A DNA stretch of 64,000 nucleotides from Pseudoips prasinana (GCA_951640165.1 OX621255.1:5952001-6016000), one strand, 5' to 3'. Positions 10,787 to 22,089 are shown, counted from the stretch's first letter. Notes: generated by a model not told the origin, from the letters alone. Numbers and translations are program-made.

Positions 10787-11035
10787 TGGTGACGGCATAG
10801 AATATCATCACCCCATCTCATCCCGTGGGGGTACAGAAATCGTTCCCTCGGACGATTTCTGTACCCCCACGGGATGAGACCTACTAGAGAACGCGTTATT
10901 CTGTGAACTATGATCATCAAACTGCGATCGCCAACCCATCTGCCAAGCGTGGCGAATGTGGCGATTATAGCATATCCCGCCATTCTTGCGGGAGACTTTT
11001 GTCAAGCAGTGGACGTACTTTGGCGGACATGATAA
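10787..11035 (-). repeat. Dispersed lepidopteran repeat (family M) with an inner palindrome
   Basis: The family is marked by catcaccccatctcatcc, gcgatcgccaacccatctgc, ccaagcgtggcg and aagcagtggacgtactttgg. Related pieces are at 12940-13215, 33365-33600, 35450-35640, 36755-36955, 38090-38215, 49840-49995 and 53825-53950. It is probably derived from the 3' part of a LINE, but I see no coding in it. Confidence 0.6.
10817..10878. repeat. Perfect 27-bp palindrome with 8-base loop
   Basis: 10817-10843 and 10852-10878 are exact reverse complements, centred on tccctcgg. Other family M copies have only the first arm, so the second is a new inverted copy. Confidence 0.9.
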
Positions 11036-11047
11036 TGTTATTTAAAT

Positions 11048-11345
11048 GTACATATTTGGATTAAATCATACAAAACTTTTGCATACATTTTATTTAAAGC
11101 ATGATACAGTGATTGTAAAGACAGGGGGGCTACCGGCTAAGTCGCCGAACATCGTGATAGTGATCGGCGTTCAAATAAATAAAGGTTAAAAATGACTTCA
11201 CGTACATATTTGGATTAAATCATACAAAACTTATGCATATATTTTATTTAAAGCATGATACAGTGATTGTGAAGACAGGGGGGCTACCGTCTAAGTCGCC
11301 GAACATCGTGATAGTGATCGGCGTTCAAATAAATAAAGGTAAAAC
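11048..11345. repeat. Tandem duplication, 154-bp period
   Basis: gtacatatttggattaaatc occurs at 11048 and 11202; agacagggggg, cgccgaacatcgtgatagtg and gcgttcaaataaataaaggt repeat at the same offset. The duplicated unit includes the 5' part of MITE F copy 3. Confidence 0.85.
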
Positions 11346-11767
11346 TTACTAAATCAATCTTTAAATCGGCTTCCATGAACACATGTGACGTCATAAATGG
11401 TCCGGAATCGATTTTAACGTCGAAGCCTATTTTACGATTGATTAAGTCATTTTTAACCTTGACGGTCACCGTAGCCTAGTTGGTAGTGCTCCTGCCTACG
11501 AAGCTGGTGGTCCTGGGTTCGAATCCCGGTAAGTGCAAATATTTGTGTGTTGAACACGAATCTTTGTTACTGAGTCATGGATGTTTTCTATTTATTTAAG
11601 TATTTATCTATCTATATAAGTATGTATATCGTCGCCTGGTACCCATAGTACAAGCTTTGCTTAGTTTGGGGCTAGGATGATCTGTGTGACATTGTCCCTA
11701 GATATTATATTATTATTATTATTTATTTAAACGCCGATCACCGTCACGATGTTAGCCGGTAGCCCCC
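11279..11767. mobile_element. MITE family F copy 3, split by a SINE
   Basis: Ends GGGGGCTACCG and CGGTAGCCCCC, with CAG on both sides (11276-11278 and 11768-11770). It is interrupted by a SINE A at 11461-11720; the flanks rejoin as aacctt|atttatttaaacgcc. Confidence 0.8.
11461..11720 (+). mobile_element. SINE family A copy inside MITE F3
   Basis: Complete copy from gacggtcaccgtagcctagt to the (ATT)n tail. It is younger than the MITE it interrupts. Confidence 0.85.
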
Positions 11768-11770
11768 CAG

Positions 11771-12329
11771 TTCTAATAAGACACCAGCTTACTCCCAAGT
11801 CAAGCGTGCGTAAATAAGTTTTACTTACTTCAAAAATAATCAGTCGAATAGAGTAACTTTTTATGTAGTTGGTTAAAACATTTAATTGAACAGATGTTCT
11901 TTGGTAAATATAGATAAAGTGCACATGAATAACGTCATTACTGTTAATGGCGAGCGTAGGTTAATCTTTATCTTTGTATTTCAAAATCAGTCAAGAGCGT
12001 GTCGGACACGATAGGTTTTGTACCATCGTACAAGATTTTCAGTCATCGGGCAAAAAACGCTAAGTAATTAACTTCTTTTTGTGAAGTTTGCTCTCACCAG
12101 TCCGTGCGATAGTAGCAGTGTATACATAAAACGATCTTAATTTCCATATAAACCTTCCTTAAATTAATTTAGAAGAGCAAATTAAAAAATACTTAATAAA
12201 CATATTTGTTTTGTAAATCAGCTGGACGATTTAAATACGAAAGCTCCCGTTTTGATGAAGCCATGTTCAAACAGCCGTATACTACGCAATATGCACGTGC
12301 ATTTTTAAAAACATTGCAGAGATAAACTT
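11771..12329. other. Intergenic sequence with a weak repeat trace
   Basis: Near 11990 gtcaagagcgtgtcggacac resembles the start of the dispersed repeat at 1389. Nothing else recognised. Confidence 0.4.
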
Positions 12330-12575
12330 CGACGGGCCTGTTGGCGTGGTTGGCAAATGCTTGCATTTCACGCCGGAGGTCGTGGGTTCGATTCCCACCC
12401 AGGACAGATATGTCTGTCCTGAGTGTGGGTGTAATTATATATATAAGTATGTATTTACAAAAGAAAAATAATATATATGTAGTATATCAGTTGTCTGGTT
12501 TCCATAGTACAAGCTCTGCTTAGTTTGGGATTAGATGGCCGTGTGTAAATAATGTCCCAGGATATTATTATTATT
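12330..12575 (+). mobile_element. SINE family C copy
   Basis: gacgggcctgttggcgtggt head, ggtcgtgggttcgattccca B box, the tataagtatgtatttaca body and the atgtcccaggatattattat tail. Confidence 0.8.
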
Positions 12576-12939
12576 AAACTTATAAGCGACCACTCGTTTT
12601 GACGCGGCACTCACAACTGACAGCACTGCGACAACCGCTTAAGGGTCTTGTCGATGCACATGTTTGTGTGAGTGTGCCGTTTCGCGTTTGTAGGCAGTTT
12701 CCGTACTGCTACTGCCTATTTGTATACTGAGATAAAGTGGTGGGAACTCTTCTATACGACATGTATAACATTATATAACAAACTGCCAAGTCATATAAGA
12801 ACATCGTACACAAACAAGTTTCATACAACTATTCCAGCCAATTTGAGTAGTATTGCAACATTTCCGATTATTCAAGTGACGGAAATGGTTAGGATTGCTT
12901 CACTCCATTTTATATATATATAATATCTCATCATGTGCC
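12576..12939. other. Possible decayed reverse-transcriptase tail
   Basis: An open stretch contains ITLYNKLPSHIRTSYTNKFH, which resembles the (K/R)IFNKLP..IK motif at the C-terminus of jockey-type ORF2 proteins. It is short and has no supporting context. Confidence 0.3.
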
Positions 12940-13217
12940 TAATTACGTCCACTTCAGGACAAAAGCCTCCCCAAAGAATGGGGGGATATGCCATAATCGC
13001 CACGCTTGGCAGACGGGTTGGCGATCGCAGGTTAACCGTTCTATTTCACAGAGAAGACAGAGATGCTGTTGCGAACTTTGATGCAACTCACAGTTTGGTG
13101 GTCATAGTTCACAGAAAAACGCTGCTGCCCGTTCTTTGGTATTGATTTTCTCGGGACTAATTTTACGCCCCCCACGGGATGAGATGGGGTGATGATATTC
13201 TTCACCGTCACCACACA

Positions 13218-13254
<37 letters not shown>
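12940..13254 (+). repeat. Family M repeat followed by a (TA)n microsatellite
   Basis: Forward copy with cacttcaggacaaaagcctc, cttggcagacgggttggcga and ccacgggatgagatgggg; a (TA)n tract follows at about 13218-13253. Confidence 0.65.
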
Positions 13255-13256
<2 letters not shown>

Positions 13257-13342
13257 CGCCACCTATGGACATCTGCAACACCAGAGGGGCTGCAAGTACG
13301 TTGCCGGCCGGCCGGGAAAGTAATAGGCTTACTTAACATATA

Positions 13343-14630
13343 TTAGGTCTTTACCTATGAAATTGCCGTTCTGCAGTACTGGCCATTTCAAATCAAAATA
13401 ATTTTTGTTTGGCTAAGAATTCTAATTTCAAATTAATTTTATTTTAAAAACATGGATTCTTTTTTCCAAAAGTAGTCATTTCTTTATTGATTAGTGTTAC
13501 ATTTTCATCGCATTTCAATCTTTTTCGTCATCATGGATACGTTAAAAATTCGAGTAATTATGGAATATGAGTACCGTCGTGGCAGCAACGCGGCACAAGC
13601 GGCACGCAACATCAACGACGTTTACGGAGCTAACACTACAAACCAACGCACCACCTGTTATTGGTTTGCTCGCTTCCGTTCTGGAAATTTCGACCTGAAA
13701 AATGAACCTCGCGGTCGTCCGAAGACTTTGGTCGACAATGACGAATTAAAGGCGGTTGTGGAAGCTGATGATACACAATCTACGGCTGAATTAGCAGCAG
13801 CTTTCGACGTTAGCGTCAAAACAATATTGGTCCATTTGCGTCAAATTGGCAAGGTAAAAAAGCTTGACAAATGGGTGCCCCACGAACTCAATGATCGCCA
13901 GCGCGAAGTACGCGTCGAGACGTGCCTTGCACTGCTCAACAGACACACAAATGAAGGAATTTTGAACCGCATTGTTACCTGCGATGAAAAATGGATTCTG
14001 TTTGATAACCGCAAGCGCTCAGCAAGTTGGTTGGATCCTGGTTCAGCACCTAAACAATGCCCTAAACGAAAACTTACCCCTAGAAAAGTGATGGTCACTG
14101 TTTGGTGGTCTAGCGCCGGTGTGATTCATCACAGCTTCTTACCAAACGGGGTGAGCATTACTGCAGATGTGTACTGTGAAGAACTGAGCACAATGATGGA
14201 GAAGCTGGCGCATCTCCAACCAGCATTGGTCAATCGCTCGTCTCCGCTGCTCCTGCACGACAACGCGCGACCTCATACTGCACAGCAGACGGTCTCCAAG
14301 TTGCAAGAACTGGGGTTGGAAGCTCTCCGTCATCCGCCCTACTCACCAGACCTTGCGCCTACAGACTACTACTTTTTCCAGAATTTGGATAACTTCTTGG
14401 CGGGAAAAAAATTCAATACCCGAGAGGCAGTACAAAATGCCTTTGAAGAATTTGTTGCCTCCCGTCCAGCTGATTTCTTTAAGAAGGGCATCAATAAACT
14501 GCCACTGCGATGGCAAAGATGCATTGATTGCATGGGTGATTACTTCGATTAATACAAATAAAAAAATTCATGAAAAAAATTCGTTTAAATTTTTTCATAC
14601 AAAACGGCAATTTCATAGGTAAAGACCTAT
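13343..14630 (+). mobile_element. Mariner transposon copy 1 (1288 bp)
   Basis: TA at 13341-13342 and 14631-14632 flanks the element. The 5' end ttaggtctttacctatgaaa and the reverse of the 3' end agree for about 28 bp except at base 1 (TTAGG against ATAGG). It matches the majority base at each of the few variable positions I found, so it is closest to the active consensus. Confidence 0.95.
13533..14552 (+). CDS. Mariner transposase, intact
   Basis: This cut-and-paste transposase would bind the element's inverted repeats, excise it and insert it at TA. The first ATG of the open frame lies 13 codons upstream, but I chose the one at MDTLKIRVIMEY because it gives 339 residues, the usual mariner length (about 345), and follows the leader. 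Residues 1-55 and 80-112 are the paired helix-turn-helix regions, joined by GRP at 61-63. The family motif WVPHEL is at 114-119. The catalytic triad is D151 (TCDEKW), D243 (LHDNARPH) and D278 (SPDLAPTDYYFF), spacing D34D. No stop or frameshift. Its product is predicted to be identical to that of copy 4. Confidence 0.95.
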   Translation: MDTLKIRVIMEYEYRRGSNAAQAARNINDVYGANTTNQRTTCYWFARFRSGNFDLKNEPRGRPKTLVDNDELKAVVEADDTQSTAELAAAFDVSVKTILVHLRQIGKVKKLDKWVPHELNDRQREVRVETCLALLNRHTNEGILNRIVTCDEKWILFDNRKRSASWLDPGSAPKQCPKRKLTPRKVMVTVWWSSAGVIHHSFLPNGVSITADVYCEELSTMMEKLAHLQPALVNRSSPLLLHDNARPHTAQQTVSKLQELGLEALRHPPYSPDLAPTDYYFFQNLDNFLAGKKFNTREAVQNAFEEFVASRPADFFKKGINKLPLRWQRCIDCMGDYFD

Positions 14631-15282
14631 TATATTAAATAAAAATACGAGTGTGCTTTAAACTACACATCTAAATTATTATGCTACTATTTATGTTAAA
14701 TTTTTGTATTGCATTTGGTGTACAATAAAGAGTATTGTATTGTAGTAAAAGCTTTCTTATAATTTATTCCTACTGAATATTTCGCAGTGTATCGCAGTAG
14801 CTGCACATTATTTACTTCATGGTAGGGAAAATGCAATAAATACGTCGCGGCGTCGCCTGGTAGCGCAAGACCGGCAATTGTGGAGATCTTTGACCGTGGG
14901 CGTTTTTCGGCTGGTATACTGATGATGATGATGATGAGGCAAAGAGGGAAATGATTGACGATTCCACACCAATATAATTTTACCGTAGATTAATGAAATC
15001 AATTATAATACACAAAGAACGCATTGCGCTCACAAAAAAAGTCCTCCTTTTTTATTTAGGATTAGTCTAGACTGAAAGTGAGCTTTACCACTTCCAAAAT
15101 AAAGTCTTATTTCACTGACTTCAACTGGTTTCGACCAGTTAAAGTGGAAAAGCTGTATTTTACCTTAATTAGTATTATAAATGCGAAAGGGCGAAATTCT
15201 ACATGAAATTTTGCTCATATGTTATCAGGGCTCAAACGGGCCTAGTGTACCTTTCATCCAGCAAAAACTACAATTTTTTTTT
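14631..15282. other. Intergenic sequence with retroelement scraps
   Basis: tgtacaataaagagtattgt near 14720 is a retroelement 3' end. At 14850-14960 aagaccggcaattgtggaga and a GATGAT tail resemble the end of a decayed LINE frame (compare 19950-20000). Confidence 0.4.
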
Positions 15283-15518
15283 TTACAATCTCACACAGAT
15301 CATCCTAGCCCCAAACTAAGCAAAGCTTGTACTATGTACCAGGCGACGATATACATACTTATATAGATAGATAAATACATATATACATAGAAAACATCCA
15401 TGACTCAGAAACAAATATTCGTGCTCATCACACAAATATTTGCACTTACCGGGATTCCAACCCAGGACCACCAGCTTCGTAGGCAGGAGCACTACCAACT
15501 AGGCTATGGTGACCGTCA
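15283..15518 (-). mobile_element. SINE family A copy
   Basis: Runs from tctcacacagatcatcctag to aggctatggtgaccgtc, reverse orientation; the (ATT)n tail is lost. Confidence 0.75.
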
Positions 15519-16448
15519 AACTATTAGAAGGATAACGCTACACGCTAGTTACTATATAAGGTGTAATTTTTACTGTCTACCTAATACGGTTCATGAGAGC
15601 CTGCTGACAGACAGACGGACGGTCGGCGGGAGCATAGTACTAGAATTTCGATGCCACCTTTTCTGTACGGAACCCAAACGAACGTATAGGAAATGTGTAT
15701 AAAATAAAAATAAGCAAAACATTAAAGTGCGTCGTAGAACCTGTTCGACGCCAGACGGACAAAAGGGGAAAAAAGTTCTTGTTGAAACGGAAACCTGGGG
15801 TCATAATTCTTGCTATTCTGGCCTTGGGGTTATTTTACTAACTTACAATTGTAAAACCTTACAGGGGTTAATAAATAAATATCTTAGAACAACTAACACA
15901 GTGTCACCTCATACCTAACTAGGCAGAGCCTAAACTACGGGCTGGCCAAGCAGCAGATAAATTTACTTATATATTTCTAAATACAGAGAACAAACGGTCA
16001 CAGAGAAGTGACGAAAGGGACACAGTTTTTTTAAATTATTATTATACAAAAGATACACAACATATACCTACACATAAGCAAACCAAAAACCACGATGTTT
16101 GCCGGAATGCTTTAACAACCTCGCAGAATATATTTTAATGATAGTTGATTCTTACTAATATAATACTTTATAATATAATGATGAGCACGATCATTTGTTT
16201 TCCATAGGCAAAGATATATAAAGACGGGAACAAAATTTAATTTATACAGGCAAATTGTTGCTATCATTATTCGGTTACAGAAAAAGTGGTGGCGAGGTGC
16301 AGAGACTACGTCTATACATAATTAAATGTTTATTCATCCCTGAAATTTGTGGGATTTTCCCAAAGCTAGAGTTGGAAGAATTTTTAACTCCACTTTTCCG
16401 TTTCATAAACTATGCTAAACCTTTTTTTTTTCGATTTATTCTACAAAC
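15519..16448. other. Intergenic sequence, mostly unassigned
   Basis: A gacagacagacggacggtcg stretch near 15607 is a scrap of the dispersed GACAGACGGACAG repeat type. No gene seen. Confidence 0.4.
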
Positions 16449-16610
16449 TAGCTGTGCCCCGCGGTTTTACCCGCGTCAAACTTTACAAATTATAGCCTAT
16501 ATGTTAATCCAAGGAGTCAGCTAACTCCATACAAAATTTTTGAAGAAGAATAACGTGAAGAAGTAACAAACATACACACTCACAATCTTTCGCCTTTATA
16601 AAATTATTGT
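16449..16610 (-). mobile_element. Non-autonomous Helitron, subtype A
   Basis: Minus-strand 3' end with gcgggtaaaaccgcggggc and CTAG. The 5' part (tcgcctttataaaattatt in reverse) is the usual subtype A start. Confidence 0.7.
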
Positions 16611-17009
16611 GATTGTATTTGAAATCGTTTCACGTAATTAGTCCCCATCCCCCAAATTGGTAGCTTAGATTCGCTATTAGTGATTTGGCTTTTTTTAAGC
16701 TTCGTTAAACCAATTAAGACGTCGTCAGCGTCAAAAACATGTTTAACAAGAGGTAATTACATGGTTAACAGAAAAATAGTAAACAAATATATTCAATAAA
16801 AAAAAGTAACGTAACCTTTCAAGCTTGAATTATCATAATCAGAGCATTGCATGTAAACAAAGTTTTTTGAATTTACTTGAATAGAAACAATTTTACCTCG
16901 CTGCACTCAATTATCGCCATTATTAAGGCCTATACTTCAGCGCTGTACTGTCTCGCTCATTCATTTGGATGTTTTAAAGGTCATACAATTATTGTCATCG
17001 CCATCATCA
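16611..17009. other. AT-rich intergenic sequence
   Basis: No recognisable gene or repeat. Confidence 0.4.
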
Positions 17010-17435
17010 TATCAGCCGGAATACGCCCACTACTAGACGGAGCCCTCCCCCAAAAATCTACACAATGGCCGGTCTTACGCTATCCGCATTCAACGACTTA
17101 CAGCGACCCTTACAAGATCATCGGTCCATCTTGTAAGGGGCCTGCCCACGCTGCGTCTTCCTGTCCACTTAACATTTTCTCGTCCCAAATACCGCAGTGC
17201 CTCAAGTTGAAAGTCTTCGACCAGTGTGTGTTGCCAATGATGACTTACGGAACAGATACGTAGTCGCTCACTATGGGCCTTATCAGATGACTCAAGGTCA
17301 CCTAAAGAGCAATGGAGAGGGCTATGCTTGAATTAACCGACATAGCCCGAAGAATTGCCAAGCTGAAGTAGCAGTGGGCAGGGCACATAGCTCCTAGAGC
17401 CGACGGCTACTGGAGCAGAAATTATGGTATTCTCT
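17010..17435 (+). pseudogene. Decayed non-LTR reverse transcriptase C-terminus
   Basis: The 5' part (catcatcatatcagccggaa .. ccatcttgtaaggggcctgc) is a common lepidopteran LINE segment, also seen at 53466-53615 and 55180-55270. From about 17190 the frames read IPQCLKLKVFDQCVLPMMTY then GTDT*, with more family-like words after the stop (RAMERAM, QWAGHIA). These match the region after the polymerase domain of CR1/jockey-like ORF2 proteins. At least three stops and an internal deletion make it dead. The exact clade is not determined. Confidence 0.6.
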
Positions 17436-17574
17436 CCCTAAAAAGTACTTCGTTCTTATTCGACATGAATAAACAGAACAATTTACAGTTCTGATACCTT
17501 ATTAATCACGGCGCAAAATGTGAAATACAATTACTCTCAGATATTTAGGTAAGTGAGTAAATAAAATATAGAAC

Positions 17575-17800
17575 TCAAAAATGAGAAATCATAAGTTGTT
17601 CGTCCGCCATATCTCGAGTCAGCACTCTCTATCAATCCTCTTGCTAACAGCCTTATGGAGGCTTGATTGGCTTGATTTCTAGAAACATGGCTGCCTGATA
17701 TGTTTAGTTGTATATGAAAGATGATTTCATATTGATAGCACCTTCCAAGCTATCAAGTGTTTAGTATTACAAAAATGGGAAATCATAAATGTAATCGTCC
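17575..17800. repeat. Dispersed repeat family L, copy 1
   Basis: Shares cttgctaacagccttatgga, ttctagaaacatggctg, gttgtatatgaaag and gataacaccttcca-like blocks with 58768-59095. The ends carry aaaatggg(a)aaatcat in both copies. Confidence 0.55.
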
Positions 17801-18124
17801 GGTAGTAATTTCGGGTAATGCTAGTAATTTCAGACACTATAAACGAAGTATATTTTTCGGTAGTGCATACGATAATGTTATATGCTATTACACATTTAAA
17901 TAACGCAAGGATATATGTGCGCGCCGAATTCTACGCCTTAAGAGTCTATAATAAAATCCGACTTAGTCTTACGGTTGAAAAGTTCGTAAAAGTAACAAGT
18001 TAAACCAAGGATAAAAATAATGTGAACGACCCTTCCTTAAGATGAATACAATTTCGAAAAGAGGAAGAACATTAATCATGCTTGGTTGGTTTTCCACAAA
18101 ATACTGTAAACGGATTGTTAGGTA

Positions 18125-18248
18125 CAGACGCCAGCACATCAAGCTACCCCAATCTGTTAAATTTCCCCAATTGAAAGTGAACCTTATGCTTTTATAATAA
18201 AGATGAAAATCTATAAAAGAATTTGGGTAGCTGGATGTGCTGGCGTCG
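18125..18248. mobile_element. MITE family G copy 1
   Basis: Inverted ends acgccagcacatcaagctac and tagctggatgtgctggcgtc, about 30 bp. A longer copy is at 47152-47287 and a copy with almost no interior at 32151-32212. Confidence 0.75.
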
Positions 18249-18454
18249 GAACGGTAATTGCCCGTAATAATTTTGTAACAGTTTCATTTAATTAATTGAA
18301 GAATTATGAATAATTACCTCCGGTTTCATTAATAAATTGAACCGTCGTCAAATTTTCTATTTGAACAAAAATTTAATGGGAATATATTCCCAAGGCATTC
18401 CCTAGCGTAAAAAAATATCAGAATCCGAATGGTCCCATATTGCGGTTACTCTAA

Positions 18455-18692
18455 GGGTCAGCGCAGACAGAGAGGAGCGCAGCGGAGAGGATTTTATTAC
18501 GGCACTAGAAAATCAACCTTAGAGCTATTGGAATAAAGTGCATATATGTTTGAACCTGACAAAATGCTCGCGTAGTCTCGCGCATTATAATGTTCAAGCA
18601 TACATGTACTTTTTTTTAATAATTTTACAGTTGATTTTCTAGTGCCTTAATAAAATCCTCTCCGCTGCGCTCCTCTCTGTCTGCGTTGGCCC
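18455..18692. mobile_element. MITE family I, TAA duplication
   Basis: The left end gggtcagcgcagacagagag and the right end (reverse) gggccaacgcagacagagag begin arms of about 60 bp. TAA occurs immediately outside both ends, fitting a TWA 3-bp duplication as in PIF/Harbinger. Single copy in the window. Confidence 0.65.
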
Positions 18693-18700
18693 TAAAGATA

Positions 18701-18757
18701 GAGTTGTTCAAGCCGCCCAGAAGCCTCTGACATGGGTTAAGGACTGTAGTCTAATGG
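18701..18757 (-). mobile_element. 5S-derived SINE, 3' fragment
   Basis: gttgttcaagccgcccag and cctctgacatggg are the reverse of the 3' body of the 5S-derived SINE family. Confidence 0.65.
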
Positions 18758-18834
18758 CAATAAATAAGACATGCGACAGCGTAATGTGCATTCAGAACCA
18801 CGGAAACGGTCGAAATAAATGTCTTATATGGTCT

Positions 18835-19078
18835 AAACACCGCTCAATCACCGGTTCGTAAGTTATGGGCGAGGTTAAGTACCAAGCCCGCGGTCACTTC
18901 ATAGATGGGTGGCCGTTCAAGTGGTCTAATTTCTGAGCATCTCCATGCTTCGGAGGGTACGTTGAGCCGTCGGTCGCGGTTGTTATCATCAATCAACAGT
19001 CATTAAGCCATGTCAGAGGCCTACTGGGCGGCTTGAACAACTCTGACACTAGGGTTACCACTGCTACGATAAAGAAGA
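18835..19078 (+). mobile_element. 5S rRNA-derived SINE
   Basis: ggcgaggttaagtaccaag and atagatgggtggccg correspond to the A-box and C-box region of 5S rRNA. The body ends ggcggcttgaacaactctga and taccactgctacgataaag. A fuller copy with proven ends is at 61576-61835. Confidence 0.8.
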
Positions 19079-19734
19079 AAGAAGGCAGCTCAAGGTTGGT
19101 TATCAGTGACGACAATAAAAATTGTGATTTAGTAAATGATATAGGAAGTAATGTAAGCGAAGTAAGCCCTTAAAATATTACCCGATTATATAAAACAAGT
19201 CACCATTAAACACTCAAGGCTCAAGGACATTTCCGCTGCAAAAATAATGAGCGATTTACTCCATTTATTTCAGAAATACGTGATATAAGCCATCCGTAAA
19301 ATAATAAAGATATTATAAAGACCTTCATATTTATAATAAGTTCAACATAATACTTATTTAAAACTGGAGCAGATTATAAAAACATTTGAGGTCGATACCG
19401 TTTGTCTATTGATACAAACAATGGAGACAGAGGTACAGTTGTACTGTAGTCTCTAAAAAATTACCAGACACTTCATTCACAAAAAAATCTCACTTAAATA
19501 GATGTCACTTATCACACTTGAACGACCGTGTATAATGGATATGTGGTTTCTGAACTGAAGAGTCGAACGATTAGCAAAGTGCAGTCGTGTTGAAAAAGTT
19601 GCACAAAAAATATAAATGCAAAATACTTAGGTTACATAACTAAAGTTGATTGTCAAGGTTTTTTGCGTATATTATATATGCGTCGTCCGCGTTGACTTTA
19701 GAATAAGTCAAAGTTAAAATGTTGAAATCCAAAG
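19079..19734. other. Intergenic sequence, unassigned
   Basis: No gene, tRNA-like head or inverted repeat found. Confidence 0.4.
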
Positions 19735-20110
19735 GCTTATCAAAGTAACCAACCTAACTGCTCGAAGAATTGCCAGTATTTGAAGTGGCAGTAACCCTAC
19801 ATCTCTCGTAGAACTGACGGCGACTGGGGAAGAAAGGTAGACGCATCCTGCCTTATCTACCTACCTACAAGATCGACGGTCTACCTTATTGGGGAAGATC
19901 CAATAAAACAGACCGTCGATCTTGTCGACGATCGCTGGAAGCCACTATAGCGCAAGACCAGCCATTGTGGAGATCCAGTAATAAACGTATGTCGGCTGAC
20001 GAGGTAATGATTGTTCCACAATGAAATGAAATTTATTCAGCACTTGGGTATTTACATACACTTGTACTTGTGAAGCTCACAATGTATTACATTAACACAG
20101 TGATTAAAGC
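19735..20110 (+). pseudogene. Decayed LINE reverse-transcriptase tail and 3' end scraps
   Basis: cgaagaattgccagtatttg, ggcgactggggaagaaa and gaccgtcgatcttgtcgacg translate in shifting frames to words typical of the end of LINE ORF2 (RRIA.., DGDWG). From about 20025 the minus-strand sequence of another retroelement 3' end begins (tttattcagcacttgggtat); the plus-strand counterpart is at 53125-53180. Neither is functional. Confidence 0.45.
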
Positions 20111-21425
20111 AACAAAATATTTTGAATTAGTCCGTCCGCGCGGTCTGTTTCGTCACATATATTTTTAATATCCTTAAATAAATAATAAATAGCAAGTTAC
20201 TAAGCTATTATTGTTACATTTAGCAATTGTATATTAAAATTAAAGAATCGAAAACAACGAGCAGTTGGCTAGCGCAAAGGGCTCTCAACCAGTAGCTTTA
20301 TTTAAGCGACTAATACCTGAGGGCACCCTTATGGGGTGCCATCACATGCCATCTATGCCAAGTTCAACTGGTTATTTTGTTTTATAATTCCACAGGAAAC
20401 TTATATGTTTTCAAATGATAAGTATTATTTATAGTTTAATACCTGAGATTAAACTATTTGAAAAATTTTATCCAAATCCGTTCTCTCGTTTTTGCGATTT
20501 GAAGTAACAAAAATCCTAACATACTAACTCAAAAACTACCGGACAGATTTTCATACGGTTTCCAGCAATGAACAGTGATTCAGGAGGAAGGTTGAAGTGT
20601 ATAATTCCTTAAGATATTGTGTAAATTGGTTGAAATATGACGATGATAGTAGATGTTAGAAAAAATCAAGCTTACAGGGAGTTTTACAGGTTTAGGCAAG
20701 AAAAAATGCCATTATGCAATACCACCTATCCGAATCCGGGGCGGATAGCTAGTATCTATAAGATAATGCTACGAATGACATAATGAGATGAATCACTTGG
20801 TCCGTAATCGTAGCTAAAATGGTTGTACATCGAAACATCTCAGAGCGAAATAGAATGTATCTTATTTAAAAATATTTACAATCACAAATACAAGACGAAC
20901 ATTCCAATGCTCTATGAGTTAAAGAATGGTCCGTGGCTGACAGAAACACGTGTAGGGTATAATTCTAGTGCGTGGATTTCGTTTATTTATATTGTCCTTC
21001 TTGTGTATATTTTTGGGCGAGTGGTGCAAATTGCATCCCGACTTACACCGATAGTATTTTTTTCTTAAAGTATGCCAGATTCGATTACATAACATATTAA
21101 CTATAACTGACAACAATAAGCCGCGGCAGCGGCCGGCGAGTGCCAGAAACACATTAATTTATTAGTGTCATATACTATGCTAAGTTGCATTTACATCGAA
21201 TCGAAGAACACCGAATATATGTAATGGTTACGATAGTATTTTTTAGATGCGCATTAATGGTGGATGACTTAGTCATTCAGAGGGCAATGTAGATTTTTAG
21301 AGGAGAATAAAGCTATTAAATAGACGTCAGTTTAATTAGCCTCTTTTAAAATAAAAGTTTTTGAGGTTTTTTTTGCCGTCAAAGTTAAGCAATTATGTAT
21401 AGCTATAACAAATAAAGTATAACAA
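20111..21425. other. AT-rich intergenic sequence
   Basis: Holds a small hairpin (gggcacccttatggggtgcc, near 20322) and no gene I can support. Confidence 0.4.
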
Positions 21426-21962
21426 AGAAGTAGAAAGACGAGTTAATAATGCCTGGCAAAGATACTGGTCCCTCAGGGAAATTATGAACAGTAAATTAAT
21501 ACCCATCTCGGAAAAGAAAACCGTCTACAACACCTGTATACTTCCATGTCTCACCTACGGCTGCCAGACTTGGCCACTAACACAGAAAATCGAACACAAG
21601 CTAGGTGTATGCCAAAGAGGAATGGAAAGAAGTATGTTGGGACTAAGGTTGAAAGACAAATGGAAAGCTACGACAATTAGGAACATTACCAAAGTAGCAG
21701 ATGTTAAAGTCAAAACACGAACCTTGAAATGGAAATGGACTGGTCACATGATGAGATCAACAACAGGAAAGTGGAACAAAAAAGTTACAGAATGGTATCC
21801 GCGGGAAGGAAAGAGACGTATAGGCATACAGAAAAAAAAAGATAGGAAGATGATCTGCCCAAAGGTTGTAGAATGACAGCAATGGACAGGCAAAGGTGGA
21901 GGGAACTTGAGGAGGCCTATGTCGCAAGACAGCCTGACCTGGTAACTGATATAAAAAATTAA
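21426..21962 (+). pseudogene. RTE-like LINE ORF2 C-terminus, broken
   Basis: The frame reads RRVNNAWQRYWSLREIMN, then TCILPCLTYGCQTWPLT, GHMMRSTTGKWNKKVTEWYP and REGKRRIGI. This is the conserved C-terminal part after the polymerase domain in RTE-type reverse transcriptases. In the A-run near 21833 the frame slips; the proper sequence goes on in another frame as EDDLPKGCRMTAMDRQRW .. ELEEAYVARQPDLVTD, with a TAG where Trp is expected. The true stop is near 21962. A 3' tail with AATAAA follows to about 22080. The 5' part of the element is absent, the usual 5' truncation of LINEs. Confidence 0.75.
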
Positions 21963-22089
21963 GTTATACATATAGGAAAAATATAAATAAGTATAGTTCA
22001 GTTAAGTATAGTTAGTATAGTTTATATTCTACTTCATTATAAGATGTGAAAAGGTCAGAAGAAAATAAAGGCTATTTTATTTATTTATA

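Noticed and set aside
13494..13532. Mariner start 13 codons upstream (MLHFHRIS..)
   Set aside because: It lengthens the protein beyond the usual mariner N-terminus, and copy 3 has a change there (F to V). The MDTLKIR start fits the family length.
13841..14333. Opposite-strand open frames inside all four mariners
   Set aside because: They are shadows of the high-GC transposase frame and recur identically in each copy.
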